NCBI GenBank assembly: GCA_009602725.1
Contig: WELB01000134.1
Location: 110,834 to 174,833, forward strand
From: Spirogloea muscicola
Lineage: Eukaryota; Streptophyta; Zygnematophyceae; Spirogloeales; Spirogloeaceae
Length of the DNA stretch: 64,000 bases
Direction: 5' to 3'
In this document: one piece after another, positions 20,892 through 30,312 of the stretch
How positions within the stretch are numbered: the first letter of the stretch is position 1
Layout of the letters: every line of letters begins with the position of its first letter
Notes under the pieces: model-generated
Database searches by the model: none
Told to the model about the DNA's origin: nothing
Seen by the model: the letters and a program-made list of their open reading frames with translations, nothing else
Made by a program: the position numbers and the translations under genes

Positions 20892-21163
20892 GCCTGGCCG
20901 TCTCGCTGCAGAGGTCCATGGCCCGGGCGCTGCACCTTCGTGCCGGCAGAGCCCTCGCTGCTGCCTCTGGCTCTGGCCAGGGGACCCACTTCCAGGAGCC
21001 CAGCATCTCTGATCTGCGGCTGCTTAGCAGGGGTTACTGAGTGTCTCGTAGCAGCTTTGTTTCTGTTACTTAGCGCTTCCCCTGGCCCCCTTCTCGTACT
21101 CTGTTCATTCTTTTTCGGGCTGGTTGCTCCAGCCCCTATTCTCAATGGGCGAGCACTTTCTTC
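20892..21163 (+). mobile_element. Non-LTR element, subfamily B, 3' end
   Basis: The plus strand encodes the typical C-terminus (LAVSLQRSMARALHLRAGRA, then a frameshift, ending GY-stop at about 21,040). The 3' UTR follows with the cttagcgcttcccctggccc box, the hairpin gggctggttgctccagcccc (21,118-21,137) and ctcaatgggcgagcactttc. The foldback element begins at its very end. Confidence 0.7.
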
Positions 21164-22160
21164 AAGCCGAGCAGTCCGCTCGGCAAGCTTCACCCTCCTG
21201 CCCACGCCTGCGCCACCCGCACCGGTGTCCGCGCCTGCGCCCAGAGAGCGTAGCGCGTAGAGCATACGGCAGACGGCCCCGCGCCTGCATCCACGCCTGC
21301 ACTCAGAGAGCGTAGCGCGTAGAGCATACCGCAGGCGGCAGCTAGTGTAACTTAGCCTGGACCCGCGTACGACTGCGTGAAGTCTCCGTGACACTGCGGT
21401 AAGCAGTTGCTAATCTTGCCATATCTTTATATGAGGCAAGGTGCTGCACTTGGTGCCTGCGCGTATATCCTTGCATGCTTGCATTGGTGCATTGGGTCAC
21501 AAAAGCCGCGGTTCGGACTATTTGTTACAAAAGTCGCGGTTCGGACTATTTGTTACAAAAGTAGCGGTTCGGACTATTTGTTACAAAAGTCGCGGTTCGG
21601 ACTATTAGTTACAAAAGTCGCGGTTCGGACTATTTGTCACAAAAGCCGAGCCCGCTCGGCAAGCGAAGCGGTACAGAACGAACTCGGTCTTGCAACTCGG
21701 GCTCGGCTTTTGTGACAGATAGTCCGAACCGCGACTTTTGTAACTAATAGTCCGAACCGCGACTTTTGTAACAAATAGTCCGAACCGCGACTTTTGTAAC
21801 AAATAGTCCGAACCGCGGCTTTTGTGACCCAATGCACCAATGCAAGCATGCAAGGATATACGCGCAGGCACCAAGTGCAGCACCTTGCCTCAATATAAAG
21901 ATATGGCAAGATTAGCAACTGCTTACCGCAGTGTCACGGAGACTTCACGCAGTCGTACGCGGGTCCAGGCTAAGGTACACTAGCTGCCATCTGCCGTATG
22001 CTCTACGCGCTACGCTCTCGAGTGCAGGCGTGGACGCAGGCGCGGGGCCGTCTGCCGTATGCTCTACGCGCTACGCTCTCTGGGCGCAGGCGCGGACACC
22101 GGTGCGGGTGGCGCAGGCGTGGGCAGGAGGGTGAAGCTTGCCGAGCGGACTGCTCGGCTT
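21164..22160. mobile_element. Foldback-type element with ~490-bp inverted arms and internal 28-bp repeats
   Basis: Left end aagccgagcagtccgctcgg (21,164) returns as its reverse complement ending at 22,160. The two arms match through almost their whole length around a ~45-nt centre near 21,680. The inner part of each arm is made of 28-bp direct repeats (core cggttcggactatttgttac): five full units on the left, four on the right. The outer part has a second, longer direct repeat (gagcgtagcgcgtagagcat twice). No transposase, no clear target-site duplication. Long inverted repeats built from tandem subrepeats are the hallmark of foldback (FB-like) transposons; a local palindromic duplication is the alternative. 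Confidence 0.75.
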
Positions 22161-22164
22161 GGGG

Positions 22165-22615
22165 TGCCCGCTTGGGCTCGGGACGGGCGCTGCGGCGGCC
22201 GCTGGCCCTGGCCGGCAGGGCATCGTGAAGATCCGAACGCTGCCTAATAGGCCAGGTTTGGCTGTGGCGACGCTGGTTGGCTAAGTTGGGTGACGGGCTT
22301 GGTGTGGGCCAACCACATGACCCATGGGCAATCAGCCCCCGGGTGGTGACCTCCAGCCGTCCGTTCCACAATCGGATGGTGGTCGTCGCGCGTGGGCTCG
22401 GGCCCTTGCCGTCGCGTTGTCGTTGTCGTTCCGCCCATGTTGTTGTCGTCGCTCCGTCGCGTTGGTGTCGCGTTGTCGTTGGGGTTGAGTTGGTTGAGCG
22501 GTTGCCTTGATTTCCGGCTGGAAGAGGTTTTCCATCCCCGACTCCGTTTCACATCTGGAACGCGTGACTCAGCCGTAGGACGCGTGTCAAGCCAGGTCAA
22601 CTGTCCTAGTCAGAT
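22165..22615. repeat. GTC-rich low-complexity tract in unassigned sequence
   Basis: Between 22,410 and 22,500 the sequence cycles through gtcgcgttgtcgttgtcgtt-like words. Flanks show no gene. Open frames here simply follow the triplet bias. Confidence 0.5.
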
Positions 22616-22619
22616 CGAC

Positions 22620-23200
22620 ACAAATAAGCAGTCGACGGGATATCGCACGACAGCGGCGACCGCTGCGCATGCGGTCGCTTTGGCGGCCCGGGGCAAGGAG
22701 CGGAAGTATGCAGATCAACCCCCAGGCGATGAGTTCGCGGCCCTTGCCATAGACGTCCACGGGGCTTATGGCAGCGGCTGGCTGGATCTTCTCCAGCGGC
22801 TTGCCCGGCAGGCCATGGAGCGGCGGCCGGATCCGCCAGGGGGCTGCCCGGCTTCAACGCGGCCGGCTCCCTGGCCCAGGTCTTCCGGATGCGGCTCTCC
22901 GTGTCCCTTCAACGCTCCCTCGCTCATGCCGTCCACTCGCGCGCGGGCCGTGCTCTTGTTGCTTCTTCCGGGTCTCGTCTGCCTGCATCTTTTCCAGCTT
23001 CGAGCTACTCTGACCTGATGTTGCTCACACGCGGGTATTGAGCTTCCTGTGGTTTTGTCATGTCTAGTTGTCTAGCTGCCTAGCTGTGTGTTTCCCTTCT
23101 TTTCGGCACCTGTTGTAGCTCTTTGGACTTTGTCCATTCTTTTTTGGCTGGCTTCTGCCAGTCCCTCTCTTCTATGGGCGAGCTCATTCTTCTGAACGAC
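22620..23200 (+). mobile_element. Non-LTR element, 5'-truncated copy
   Basis: Plus-strand code: GKERKYADQPPGDEFAALAI, DVHGAYGSGWLDLLQRLARQ, then frameshifts before the C-terminal tail, which ends LLTRGY-like at 23,040. The 3' UTR carries the hairpin ggctggcttctgccag (23,147-23,162) and cttctatgggcgagctcatt. Confidence 0.65.
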
Positions 23201-23570
23201 TAGGACTTAGACATCAGCCAGGGAACGCTCAGATGACAGGAGTCTGGGGTTTTTCTCACTGGGTGCTCCAGATCTTCTTTATGAAGACCAGTTTCCACGG
23301 GATCGGCGGCGGCTTAAGCGGCGGAGGTGGCGGCTACGGGTGGATCTCTGTGAGGGGGAACTGTGGCATGTGGCCTGACGCTCTTTCGTCACCTGAGGCC
23401 GCCGGAGGCCGGGCTCTGATATGAGAAAGGGGGCTGGAATTATAGCTGCGCGCTCAGGGAGAGAGCAGGCTATTCTCCACCCCAGGCCTATTGTATTTGA
23501 ACTACTGCACTGTGCATCTGTTGCCTTGTTATTTGGCCCAATGATTTCCTTGGCCCCGACCTTTGCTTCA
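23200..23570. other. Unassigned spacer between two LINE copies
   Basis: Contains a second copy of the LINE leader words gactaggacttagacatcag and cagggaacgctcag (23,200-23,233), otherwise seen in reverse orientation at 5,420-5,450. No gene found. Confidence 0.4.
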
Positions 23571-24165
23571 ACCGGCGCTCCGATCTCGTCGCCAGCGCAC
23601 TCGGCGGGGGGCCTCGGCTCATTGCCGACGTTGTCACGACTGACTGTTTTAATTCCAGGAGCGCCAAACGCTCGTCGGAGGAGGCGGCCAACGCAGTCCG
23701 CCAAGCGGCGGGCGCAAAGGAACGTAAATATTCGGATCACCCGGTGGGAGACGAGTTCGTCCCACTCACCGTCGACGTACACGGCGCCTTTGGCTGAAAA
23801 TGGCTTGACCTGCTTCACCGCCTTGCGCAGCGAGCAGCGGCCCGCCGCCTTGGGCAGCAGGGCGAGCAGCCTGGCTACAATGTCGCCGGGTCCCTCGCTC
23901 ACGGATGCGCTTGGCCATCTCTTTGCAGCGGTCACTTGCCTTCGCGGTTCACTTGCGCGCAGGCCGCTCTTTGGCGGCGGCCTCCAGCTTCCGTCAGGGC
24001 GACGTCTTTCCGCTTGCGAGCTATTCCGACTTGTAACCTCTTCTGACTAGAGGTTACTGAGCGTCCCCTCTGCTGATGTCTTAGTCCTTAGCACCCCGGC
24101 TCCTTCATACCTTGTCCATGCCTTTGGGCTGGCCTCTCCCAGCCACCAGTCAATGTGGCCGCGCT
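23570..24165 (+). mobile_element. Non-LTR element, subfamily A, endonuclease region to 3' terminus
   Basis: Begins inside the endonuclease-like region (VVTTDCFNS), continues as AAGAKERKYSDHPVGDEFVP, LTVDVHGAFG, a stop, WLDLLHRLAQRAAARRLGQQ, then frameshifts before the tail. Ends with the hairpin gggctggcctctcccagcc (24,126-24,144), ccaccagtcaatgtggccgc and gctt. The closest match in the window is the minus-strand copy at 5.33-5.86 kb. Confidence 0.7.
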
Positions 24166-24329
24166 TGCCTTCGCAACACACCAACGCTCGTCCGTGGCTT
24201 GGCGATTCACATTCAGTACATGTACGGTCAAGTGCTTACAAGGGCTTTAACGTACACGAGGCCCGACGGCTGCCGCTGGCTTGCCTGTAGTCAGCAAGTG
24301 CAAATCAAAATGGCGACACTTTTCCACCC

Positions 24330-24515
24330 TCTAGTCAGAGATTTTCAAAATTTGCACTGGTCCTTCGCTGCTCTGCTGCTCAGTCAAGTTCAGTCTTTGG
24401 GCTGGCCCCTCACAGCCATTGGCTTCCATTGGAAGAGAGAAAATGCTCGCCCATTGAGAATAGGGGCTGGGAAAAAGTAAGGCCAGCCCAGAAGGAGTGG
24501 ACAAGAGCCGCCATT
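24330..24515. mobile_element. Two non-LTR 3' ends in opposite orientation
   Basis: Plus-strand hairpin gggctggcccctcacagcc near 24,408 is followed at once by a minus-strand subfamily B end (gctcgcccattgagaatagg, then ggggctgggaaaaag...gccagccc, to 24,490). No coding sequence. Confidence 0.55.
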
Positions 24516-25600
24516 ACAGGAGCCGCTTCTTGAACGTGAAAAGTGGGCGAGCGGCCCCGCCCTTGCACGTGCAAAGCCCGCGGTGCCGCCCGGGAGGGGG
24601 ACTCAAGGGCACTTGTGAGCGTGCCATAGATTGCAACACATCATGTGCAAGCATTACTGCAGCAAGATGTGTATCCAAGCTGGATGTGGCCCATTGGCAG
24701 CTGCCTCGCATATGCAGGGGCCACGTGCAGCCGCAGTAGTGGCGGGTGCAGGCCGACAATGCTACAGCAGCAGAGCCCCGGCCTCAAGCTGCTCCAGCTT
24801 TTCATCAAGCGGTACAGAGACGAAATACCGTCGAGTCCATAAAGTTGCACTGCTGCAGGCTGCTGCAGACCGACACAAATGCTCGGTGCTTGCATAGTGC
24901 CCTTGGACCTTGCCTGCCTTTGATCTCCCTTTTACTGCTGCTTCCGGGTGCTCACGACTGCCAGACGTTAGCTGAACAAAATTCCGCATAATGCCAGCTC
25001 CCTGCTGCTTACACCTGTGCCTCACGCAAATTGCTTCTGTGTCTCTTTGATCTGGATCTCAGGCTGTGCCCTCCACCACGGCGAGGGCGCAACCTCTTCA
25101 ACACCAGGTTTTAATCCCTGTCTTGTCGTCCTCTAGGGGTGCACGCTTCATCAGTGTCCCTCCTTTGTCGTGTCCCTCCGTGTCGACGTTGGATGCTGTC
25201 ACCTGCCTGAAGGTGAGCCCCCATGCTTGTGGGATTTGCCTCTAGTGTACCACCAGGCAGCAGCACCACCCAAGCAGCAGCCGACCACTCAGGTGGGCAG
25301 ATGAATTGACAGCTAGAGTCTCCTGGTTGCTACTAGTAAGTTAAGGCCATGGAGAACATGTTCTTCTGATGCACGCTAGTACAGATTGCTGTGCTCATGA
25401 CGAGGAGTGTTTGCCTGTACTCAAGCACTGCTAGGTCTAGCGATCTAAGATCTAGTGCAAACGTAAAAGAACGTCCTCGGCAGGAAGCAGTCTCGTTTCG
25501 TCAGATCGCCGTCACTATACAGTTGTAGCAGATAGTCAGATCTTGGTACGGCTGGCTGCAGTAGGGCTTCAGCTAAGACTCACATGGGCCACCACTCACC
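24515..25600. other. Unassigned, no gene recognised
   Basis: About 1.1 kb of mixed composition without shared repeats or protein similarity that I can see. It could include exons or introns upstream of the WW-domain fragment. Confidence 0.35.
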
Positions 25601-26400
25601 ATTACATTGTATCTTTCTCATGGTTCACCCCGTGAGCATCTCCATTTCTTGAGTACAAGCAGCAGGAGTACCTCCACGAAGTGCAAGGAGGACCTCAGGT
25701 GGTGCTGGCACAGCGGTCACCTCCGCCAGTGCAGGGGGGGGCACAGCCGTCGGACAACATGGTCAGAACCCTCCATACGTCTTCCAAAGCGCCTGCTCAT
25801 CAAGTACAGCTGCAGCGTGCAGATGGTGCTGGAGTGCAAGAGGTGGACCTCAGCGGAGGCACCAAGGCAGAACTTCCAGGGATCATCTGTTATAATGTGT
25901 TTCGGTCTTAAGTCCAAGTTTCTGGAGTCTTGCTGTGCAGGTTGCACATACTGCGGTGCTTGCTCTCCAGGCTGACAAAGGACCACTGCCCATGAGCTCC
26001 GCATGGATTGAGCACACGTCTCCAGATGGTCACCCTTATTGCTACAACAGTGTCACCAAGGGAAGTCGGATATGACTCATGTGGGCAGTATCATGCATTA
26101 CAAGTATGGGCTATCTCAGCACCTTCTTGACTGCACGGGTATTGTCTGGCAGATACAAGTTTGAATAGCCTCCAGGATCAACATATGTGCAAGCCCACCT
26201 CAGACTACTAGCTTCTAAGCAGGGTAGATGCGAGATTGCAGAAGCAGCCTTGTCGCAAGACATCAATTTGGGTTCATATTGTCCTATTCTTAGTGGGAGA
26301 TGCCTGCACAGCTCGCCACTTTCCAGCATCGACATTCAAGGCAGCGGCAGCAGCTGCAGCTGCTGCTCCCACAGCAAGCTACTGGAGGCATGGTGAGGCA
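25600..26400 (+). pseudogene. WW-domain gene fragment (Q/P-rich, FCA- or PRP40-like order)
   Basis: A run of Q/P-rich code (QQQEYLHEVQGGPQVVLAQR, 25,659-25,720) is followed, after a plausible AG at 25,939, by VAHTAVLALQADKGPLPMSS and a WW-like domain AWIEHTSPDGHPYCYNSVTK (26,001-26,060). The second signature Trp is missing (GSRYDS instead of SRWEKP), and the frame then stops. A Gln-rich stretch (QRQQLQLLLPQQATGG) follows at about 26,341-26,390. The order P/Q-rich, WW, Q-rich resembles plant FCA-type RNA-binding proteins, but no RRM is visible upstream, so this is a partial or dead gene. Confidence 0.35.
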
Positions 26401-26582
26401 TCTAGGAGCTGTCCTAGTAGCTCATACCTTAGGATTGTAAAATATAGGTTCCAGATGCACCGCGGAAGCACAAAAAACGAGCATGTCTGATTGACCATGA
26501 TATAGTATGGTGCAAAGCGGCTCATTCACTCCTCCAGGCGCTGGGCTGGCACAGCTTTCAAGATCGTCAAGCCGAACCACGA

Positions 26583-26840
26583 GTGTAAGGAACCTCGCCC
26601 TACACATGCAGTCAGGGTGAGCAGTCCTTGTTGACTTCAGCTGGAGGGGGTTTAGGAGCCAACCCACTACACGGTGAAGCACTAGCGCATTGGAGCAGCG
26701 GAAGACAGGCCCTGTGGCGCCGCCGTCCGGCGGCGACTCCACCTCCTGGGCGCAGGCCGGCGCAGCAGGCTCCGCAGCAGAGTGCGGCGGCGGCTGCGGC
26801 GGCGAGCAGCGGCAAGGCTGCTCCTGGGCTTCACCGTTTT
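26583..26840 (+). repeat. Dispersed repeat R3, copy 2
   Basis: Matches 7,378-7,660 in order and orientation: gtaaggaacctcgccctaca, the ccactacacggtgaagcact block, ccctgtggcgccgccgtccg and the GC-rich gcggcggctgcggcgg tail. Unrelated flanks. Confidence 0.5.
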
Positions 26841-26898
26841 GAGCTGCTTGTCGAGCCTCAGCCCCCAAGGCTCCTCGTGCCACCCCCCCCTCCAGGGA

Positions 26899-27040
26899 GA
26901 ATGCGTGTGTATTAAGAGGTGGAGGGCCACGTTTGGCCAAGTACAAGGGCAAGCACATTGACAAATGTACGTCACCTGCTGCTAAGCTGACCCGCTCAGT
27001 AACCACGAGTCAGCATATAGAGGTCGCTAATTGATGCAGG
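26899..27040 (-). mobile_element. Non-LTR subfamily D 3' end
   Basis: Minus strand: the last residues of the element's tail near 27,003-27,036, then the UTR gcttagcagcaggtgacgta, the hairpin ggccaaacgtggcc and the end at atacacacgcattc. The same end occurs at 41,105-41,224 (-) and 29,280-29,345 (+). Confidence 0.6.
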
Positions 27041-27084
27041 GGTGTGAGCGGGTCGCCCCAAGGCCCGCCTTGCGGCGGGCCAAA

Positions 27085-27415
27085 GATCCTCCGTTTGAAA
27101 GGGCAAATCCTGGCGAGGGGTATTTCGAGCGGGCGGGGCCCACATGGGGAGCCGGTAGACTTTCCTGCAGTCGGGTCGCTGGCGCAAGTGTGTCGAATGC
27201 GCCTGGCCGTCTCGCTGCAGAGGTCTTTGGCCCGGGCGTTGCACCTTCGTGCCGGCAGAGCCCTCGCTGCTGCCTCTGGCTCTGGCCAGGGGACCCACTT
27301 CAACGAGCCTAGCAGAGGTTACTGAGTGATTCTCCTGTAGCTCTTTGGATTTTGTCCATTCTTTTCTGGCTGGCTTCTGCCAGCCCCTCTCTTCTATGGG
27401 CGAGCTCATCCTTCC
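27085..27415 (+). mobile_element. Non-LTR element, 5'-truncated copy
   Basis: Plus strand: GEPVDFPAVGSLAQVCRMRL, AVSLQRSLARALHLRAGRAL, ending SRGY-stop at 27,323. The 3' UTR has the hairpin ctggctggcttctgccagcc (27,366-27,385) and cttctatgggcgagctcatc. This short reading frame is intact. Confidence 0.7.
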
Positions 27416-27634
27416 ACATCCGGCCGGGCCCTTGCCCGGCAAGCCCGCCCGCCACCTATCGGGCCCATATGTCTCAAGTAGCCGGTCGTGTATGCCAACA
27501 GAGCCATGTAGCTTAACCAAACGGCTGCTTCAGTATAGGGGGTGGCACGGGAGAAGCACTGTTGGTCTTGGGCTGAGACCCGACCACTGGAGTTCGGATC
27601 TGTGAGGCCCAGAGAGAAATTTGTCATGCAATGT

Positions 27635-28440
27635 TCTGTCGGTGGTCGATTCGTGTCGATGGTCGATTCGCGTCGGTGCTGACAAGGATGCGGAGGTGGC
27701 TGCACACGTGGCTATCTGAGGAACGTCATTCATCAGCTTAATGTGAAGAGGGGTCGCGAGCGTGAAATCCTTAACCCACTTCGGTAAGGAAAGATACTCA
27801 ATCTGCCGCCCAAAGCTGGCTCGGCTTGGCGCATCCTCAAAGAAGAAAACATCATCCGATCCGCCGCCCGTGCCTCCCTCGTCAGCGGCGTGTAGTGCAA
27901 GCCCATCTTTCCATCCAAACCATACACAGAGTAGTTTCAATCATAGACCAAGAAAGCCCATGAGCGCGCGTTAGAGAAGGCATAATCGACCCTGACGAGC
28001 CGTGGGGTACCGGTGGTAGGAGTGGTAGATGTGACGGTCTCAGGCTACACTGGCCGTGGGACCAGGGGTGCCAAATGGGCCAGTCCTGCCCCCAGAGACG
28101 TGATTGCCTGATCGAGCATAAGGGGAGGGGAGGGCCGGGGCCGAGCAGTCTTCTCGGCCCAATCCCTTGCTCTGACTGACTGCCGACCTTGTGCCGCTGC
28201 CGCCGTCGCCGCCGCCGCCGCCGCCGCCGCTGTTGCATCTGTAGGCGTCGAGCGAGCGTCTCGGATCGAGCCAAGAGGGCGCATGCGGGCCACCTGGCGG
28301 ACCAGTTGCTAGAAAGCCGACTCCGAGAAGCTCCGTATCCAAATTGCGTGTGACCGGCTCACACGTGGTAAGCCACGAGGATCGTGATCTTGTGTTTGTC
28401 GTAAGTGCCGCATGCAGAAACAGTCTCGAGCCGCTTAGAG
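27635..28440 (+). repeat. Dispersed ~1-kb repeat, copy 2 (partner at 5.77-6.87 kb)
   Basis: Carries the same ordered blocks as copy 1, including ggtggtcgattcgcgtcggt (preceded here by a local duplication of the word), catcagcttaatgtgaagag and a (GCC)n tract at 28,196-28,232. Differences between the copies are mostly indels. Nature unknown. Confidence 0.5.
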
Positions 28441-28809
28441 GCTGTTGCAATTCTGCTTCAGTAGCTCTCGTGTACGGCATAGGTTGACTTTGCTCAGGAC
28501 TGCGGTTCTAAGCGTGTGACTTGTCCATCAACCTAAACTACAGTTAAGACATCTGCCCCTCACAATTTGCTTCATGTCAACTGTTCCTACTCTTTGCTTA
28601 TTAATATTACTATTGAGGTACTTCACTTTCCAGGATTTCCCAGAACCAGAATTAGGTTGTAGGTTCAGCCTGCCACGTAGGCCCTGACACGTCACTCTTT
28701 TGTCTCGATTTGGCCTTTCGACGTAGTATGGCAATCAACGGTCTGTGGCGTGACAACGAGCACAAAAAGAAGTGACCAGGTCCGAAGGGGCTGAAACTTT
28801 GCTGAAGCA

Positions 28810-28890
28810 CATAACCAAGTCAGCCTGTGAGAAGCCAGCCCAAAAGAGTTGACAAGGTCCGAAGGGGCCGAGAAGCGTAGGAACACATGA
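28810..28890 (-). mobile_element. Non-LTR 3' end (hairpin only)
   Basis: Decayed hairpin cagcctgtgagaagccagcc (28,829-28,848) followed by aaaagagttgacaaggtccg aaggggcc-type flank on the plus strand, i.e. a minus-strand element end without coding part. 28,450-28,810 holds nothing recognisable. Confidence 0.5.
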
Positions 28891-29039
28891 TCGAGTTTTC
28901 ATTACCATGCAGGGTAAGAACTCCCTCATTAGCTTTCCAATCAGCAGCCGCAAGTCAGAAAGACTAGCAGCCGGAGAGCAGTCCCTTCACTAAAGCAAGA
29001 GGCAGCAGCTAGTAAGTATATGTGCATCAATTCACTCTC

Positions 29040-29485
29040 ACCACTGTGACGACCATATATTTAGCTATTATATATACATTATAGCTGTTTCTGCCACCGC
29101 TACAGAGCGGGCAAAGCTCAATTTCATTCTACTGACCACAATGCTACTGGGACGCTGATGGGTGCTGTCCACGCTGAAAGGCAGGCTACTCTCAAGTTCC
29201 TTGGCACAAGAGCTTGTCAGTTGCCGTCCCGTATTCGGGCTTCAATTAACGACCTCTATGTGCTGACTCGTGGTTACGGGTCAGCTTAGCAGCAGGTGAT
29301 GTAAATATGTCAGTTTGCTTGGCAATCTACTTGGCCACTCAGGCCCTCCATTACCTCACAAACACTCCAATCGTTTCTTCCGTCATTCCTTCACTCTCTC
29401 TCCTGCTCCATCTCGCCGTTCCCTTCATTCTCTGTCATCTTCTTCCCAATCAAGCTCGCCAATCACTCTGACTCTCCTCTGCCGG
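29040..29485 (+). repeat. Composite repeat R4-R5, copy 2, split by a subfamily D tail
   Basis: R4 (29,040-29,172: ccaccgctacagagcgggca, ccacaatgctactgggacgc) and R5 (29,375-29,485, pyrimidine-rich) flank a LINE C-terminal tail (SINDLYVLTRGYGSA at about 29,237-29,290) and subfamily D UTR. Order and orientation of R4 and R5 match 14,315-13,838 on the other strand. Confidence 0.45.
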
Positions 29486-29489
29486 GGCA

Positions 29490-30160
29490 ATAAGTGGCGT
29501 TAGGCGGGATATCAAGTGGCGTTGGAGAGCACCGGGGTGATGCCCATCCAACTCCGCAACGGGGTCCCTCGGACGAGGCCTGTCGATCTGGTTGGCGACC
29601 CCCTTGGAGGTGGCAAGCGGCTCCTCATGGACGTCGTCCTAACCGACAGCTTCCGGACGAAGGGCCCCATTACTTCTGAGACCGGCTATGCCGTGAAGGT
29701 GGCCGAACAGAAGAAGTTGAGCAAGTACAAGGACCACCCGGCGGGTAATACCTTTTACCCCCTGGCCATGGACATCCATGGGTGTTGCGGGGGTCGGTGG
29801 TCCTCGTTACTTTCGCTGCTGGCCTCTCAAGCTGACCAGCGGCGCCGGGAACAGGGTGCAGCCCTTCCCGGTGGCTCGGTGCCTGTGGGTCTTGTGTCCT
29901 GCTACCGAATGTGTCTGTCCATGTGCCTACAGCGGTCCCAGGCGATTGCTTTGCATCGCCGGGCTGGTCGCGCCCTTGCAGCAGCCTCTGGTCTGCGCAG
30001 CGGGGTTGCTCTTCTTCCCCTCAGCTCAGATGACTTCCTACTGCTGACACGGGGGTATTGAGGGCGCCCTGTCTGCCTAGCCTTTGGCTCCGTCATGAAC
30101 ACCTGTATGCATCTGGCTGGCAGTTTACAGCCGATTCTTTAATATCAGCAGCCGCATTTC
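29490..30160 (+). mobile_element. Non-LTR element, subfamily F, longest uninterrupted C-terminal frame
   Basis: The plus strand stays open for about 181 codons to the stop at 30,059-30,061: RPVDLVGDPLGGGKRLLMDV (endonuclease-like D...DVV motif), VLTDSF, KLSKYKDHPAGNTFYPLAMD, IHGCCGG, CYRMCLSMCLQRSQAIALHR and the end DDFLLLTRGY. The absence of stops suggests a younger insertion than its neighbours. The 3' UTR (atgaacacctgtatgcatct) is shared with a minus-strand fragment at 39,360-39,600. Confidence 0.75.
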
Positions 30161-30312
30161 TGCCTCTTCCTCTCCTCGCACTATCACCCTTTCGTTCGAG
30201 TTCTCTGCGTCTCACAGCTCTGCTTCTTGCCAAGTCGTGCTACACAACTAACACCATAGTCAGACGGGAAAATGGAGTGATGGGGCAGCGCACCAACATA
30301 GACCTTTCGTTG

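Noticed and set aside
20279-21394. Long open frames across 20,387-20,891 and 52,397-52,685
   Set aside because: They run through N and exist only because unknown bases cannot give stop codons.
21498-21835. 28-bp direct repeats resembling a CRISPR array
   Set aside because: Units are contiguous with no spacers, occur mirrored on two arms of a palindrome, and the genome is eukaryotic.
22410-22500. LTR or centromere-type satellite from the GTC-rich tract
   Set aside because: Too short and irregular, with no second copy in the window.
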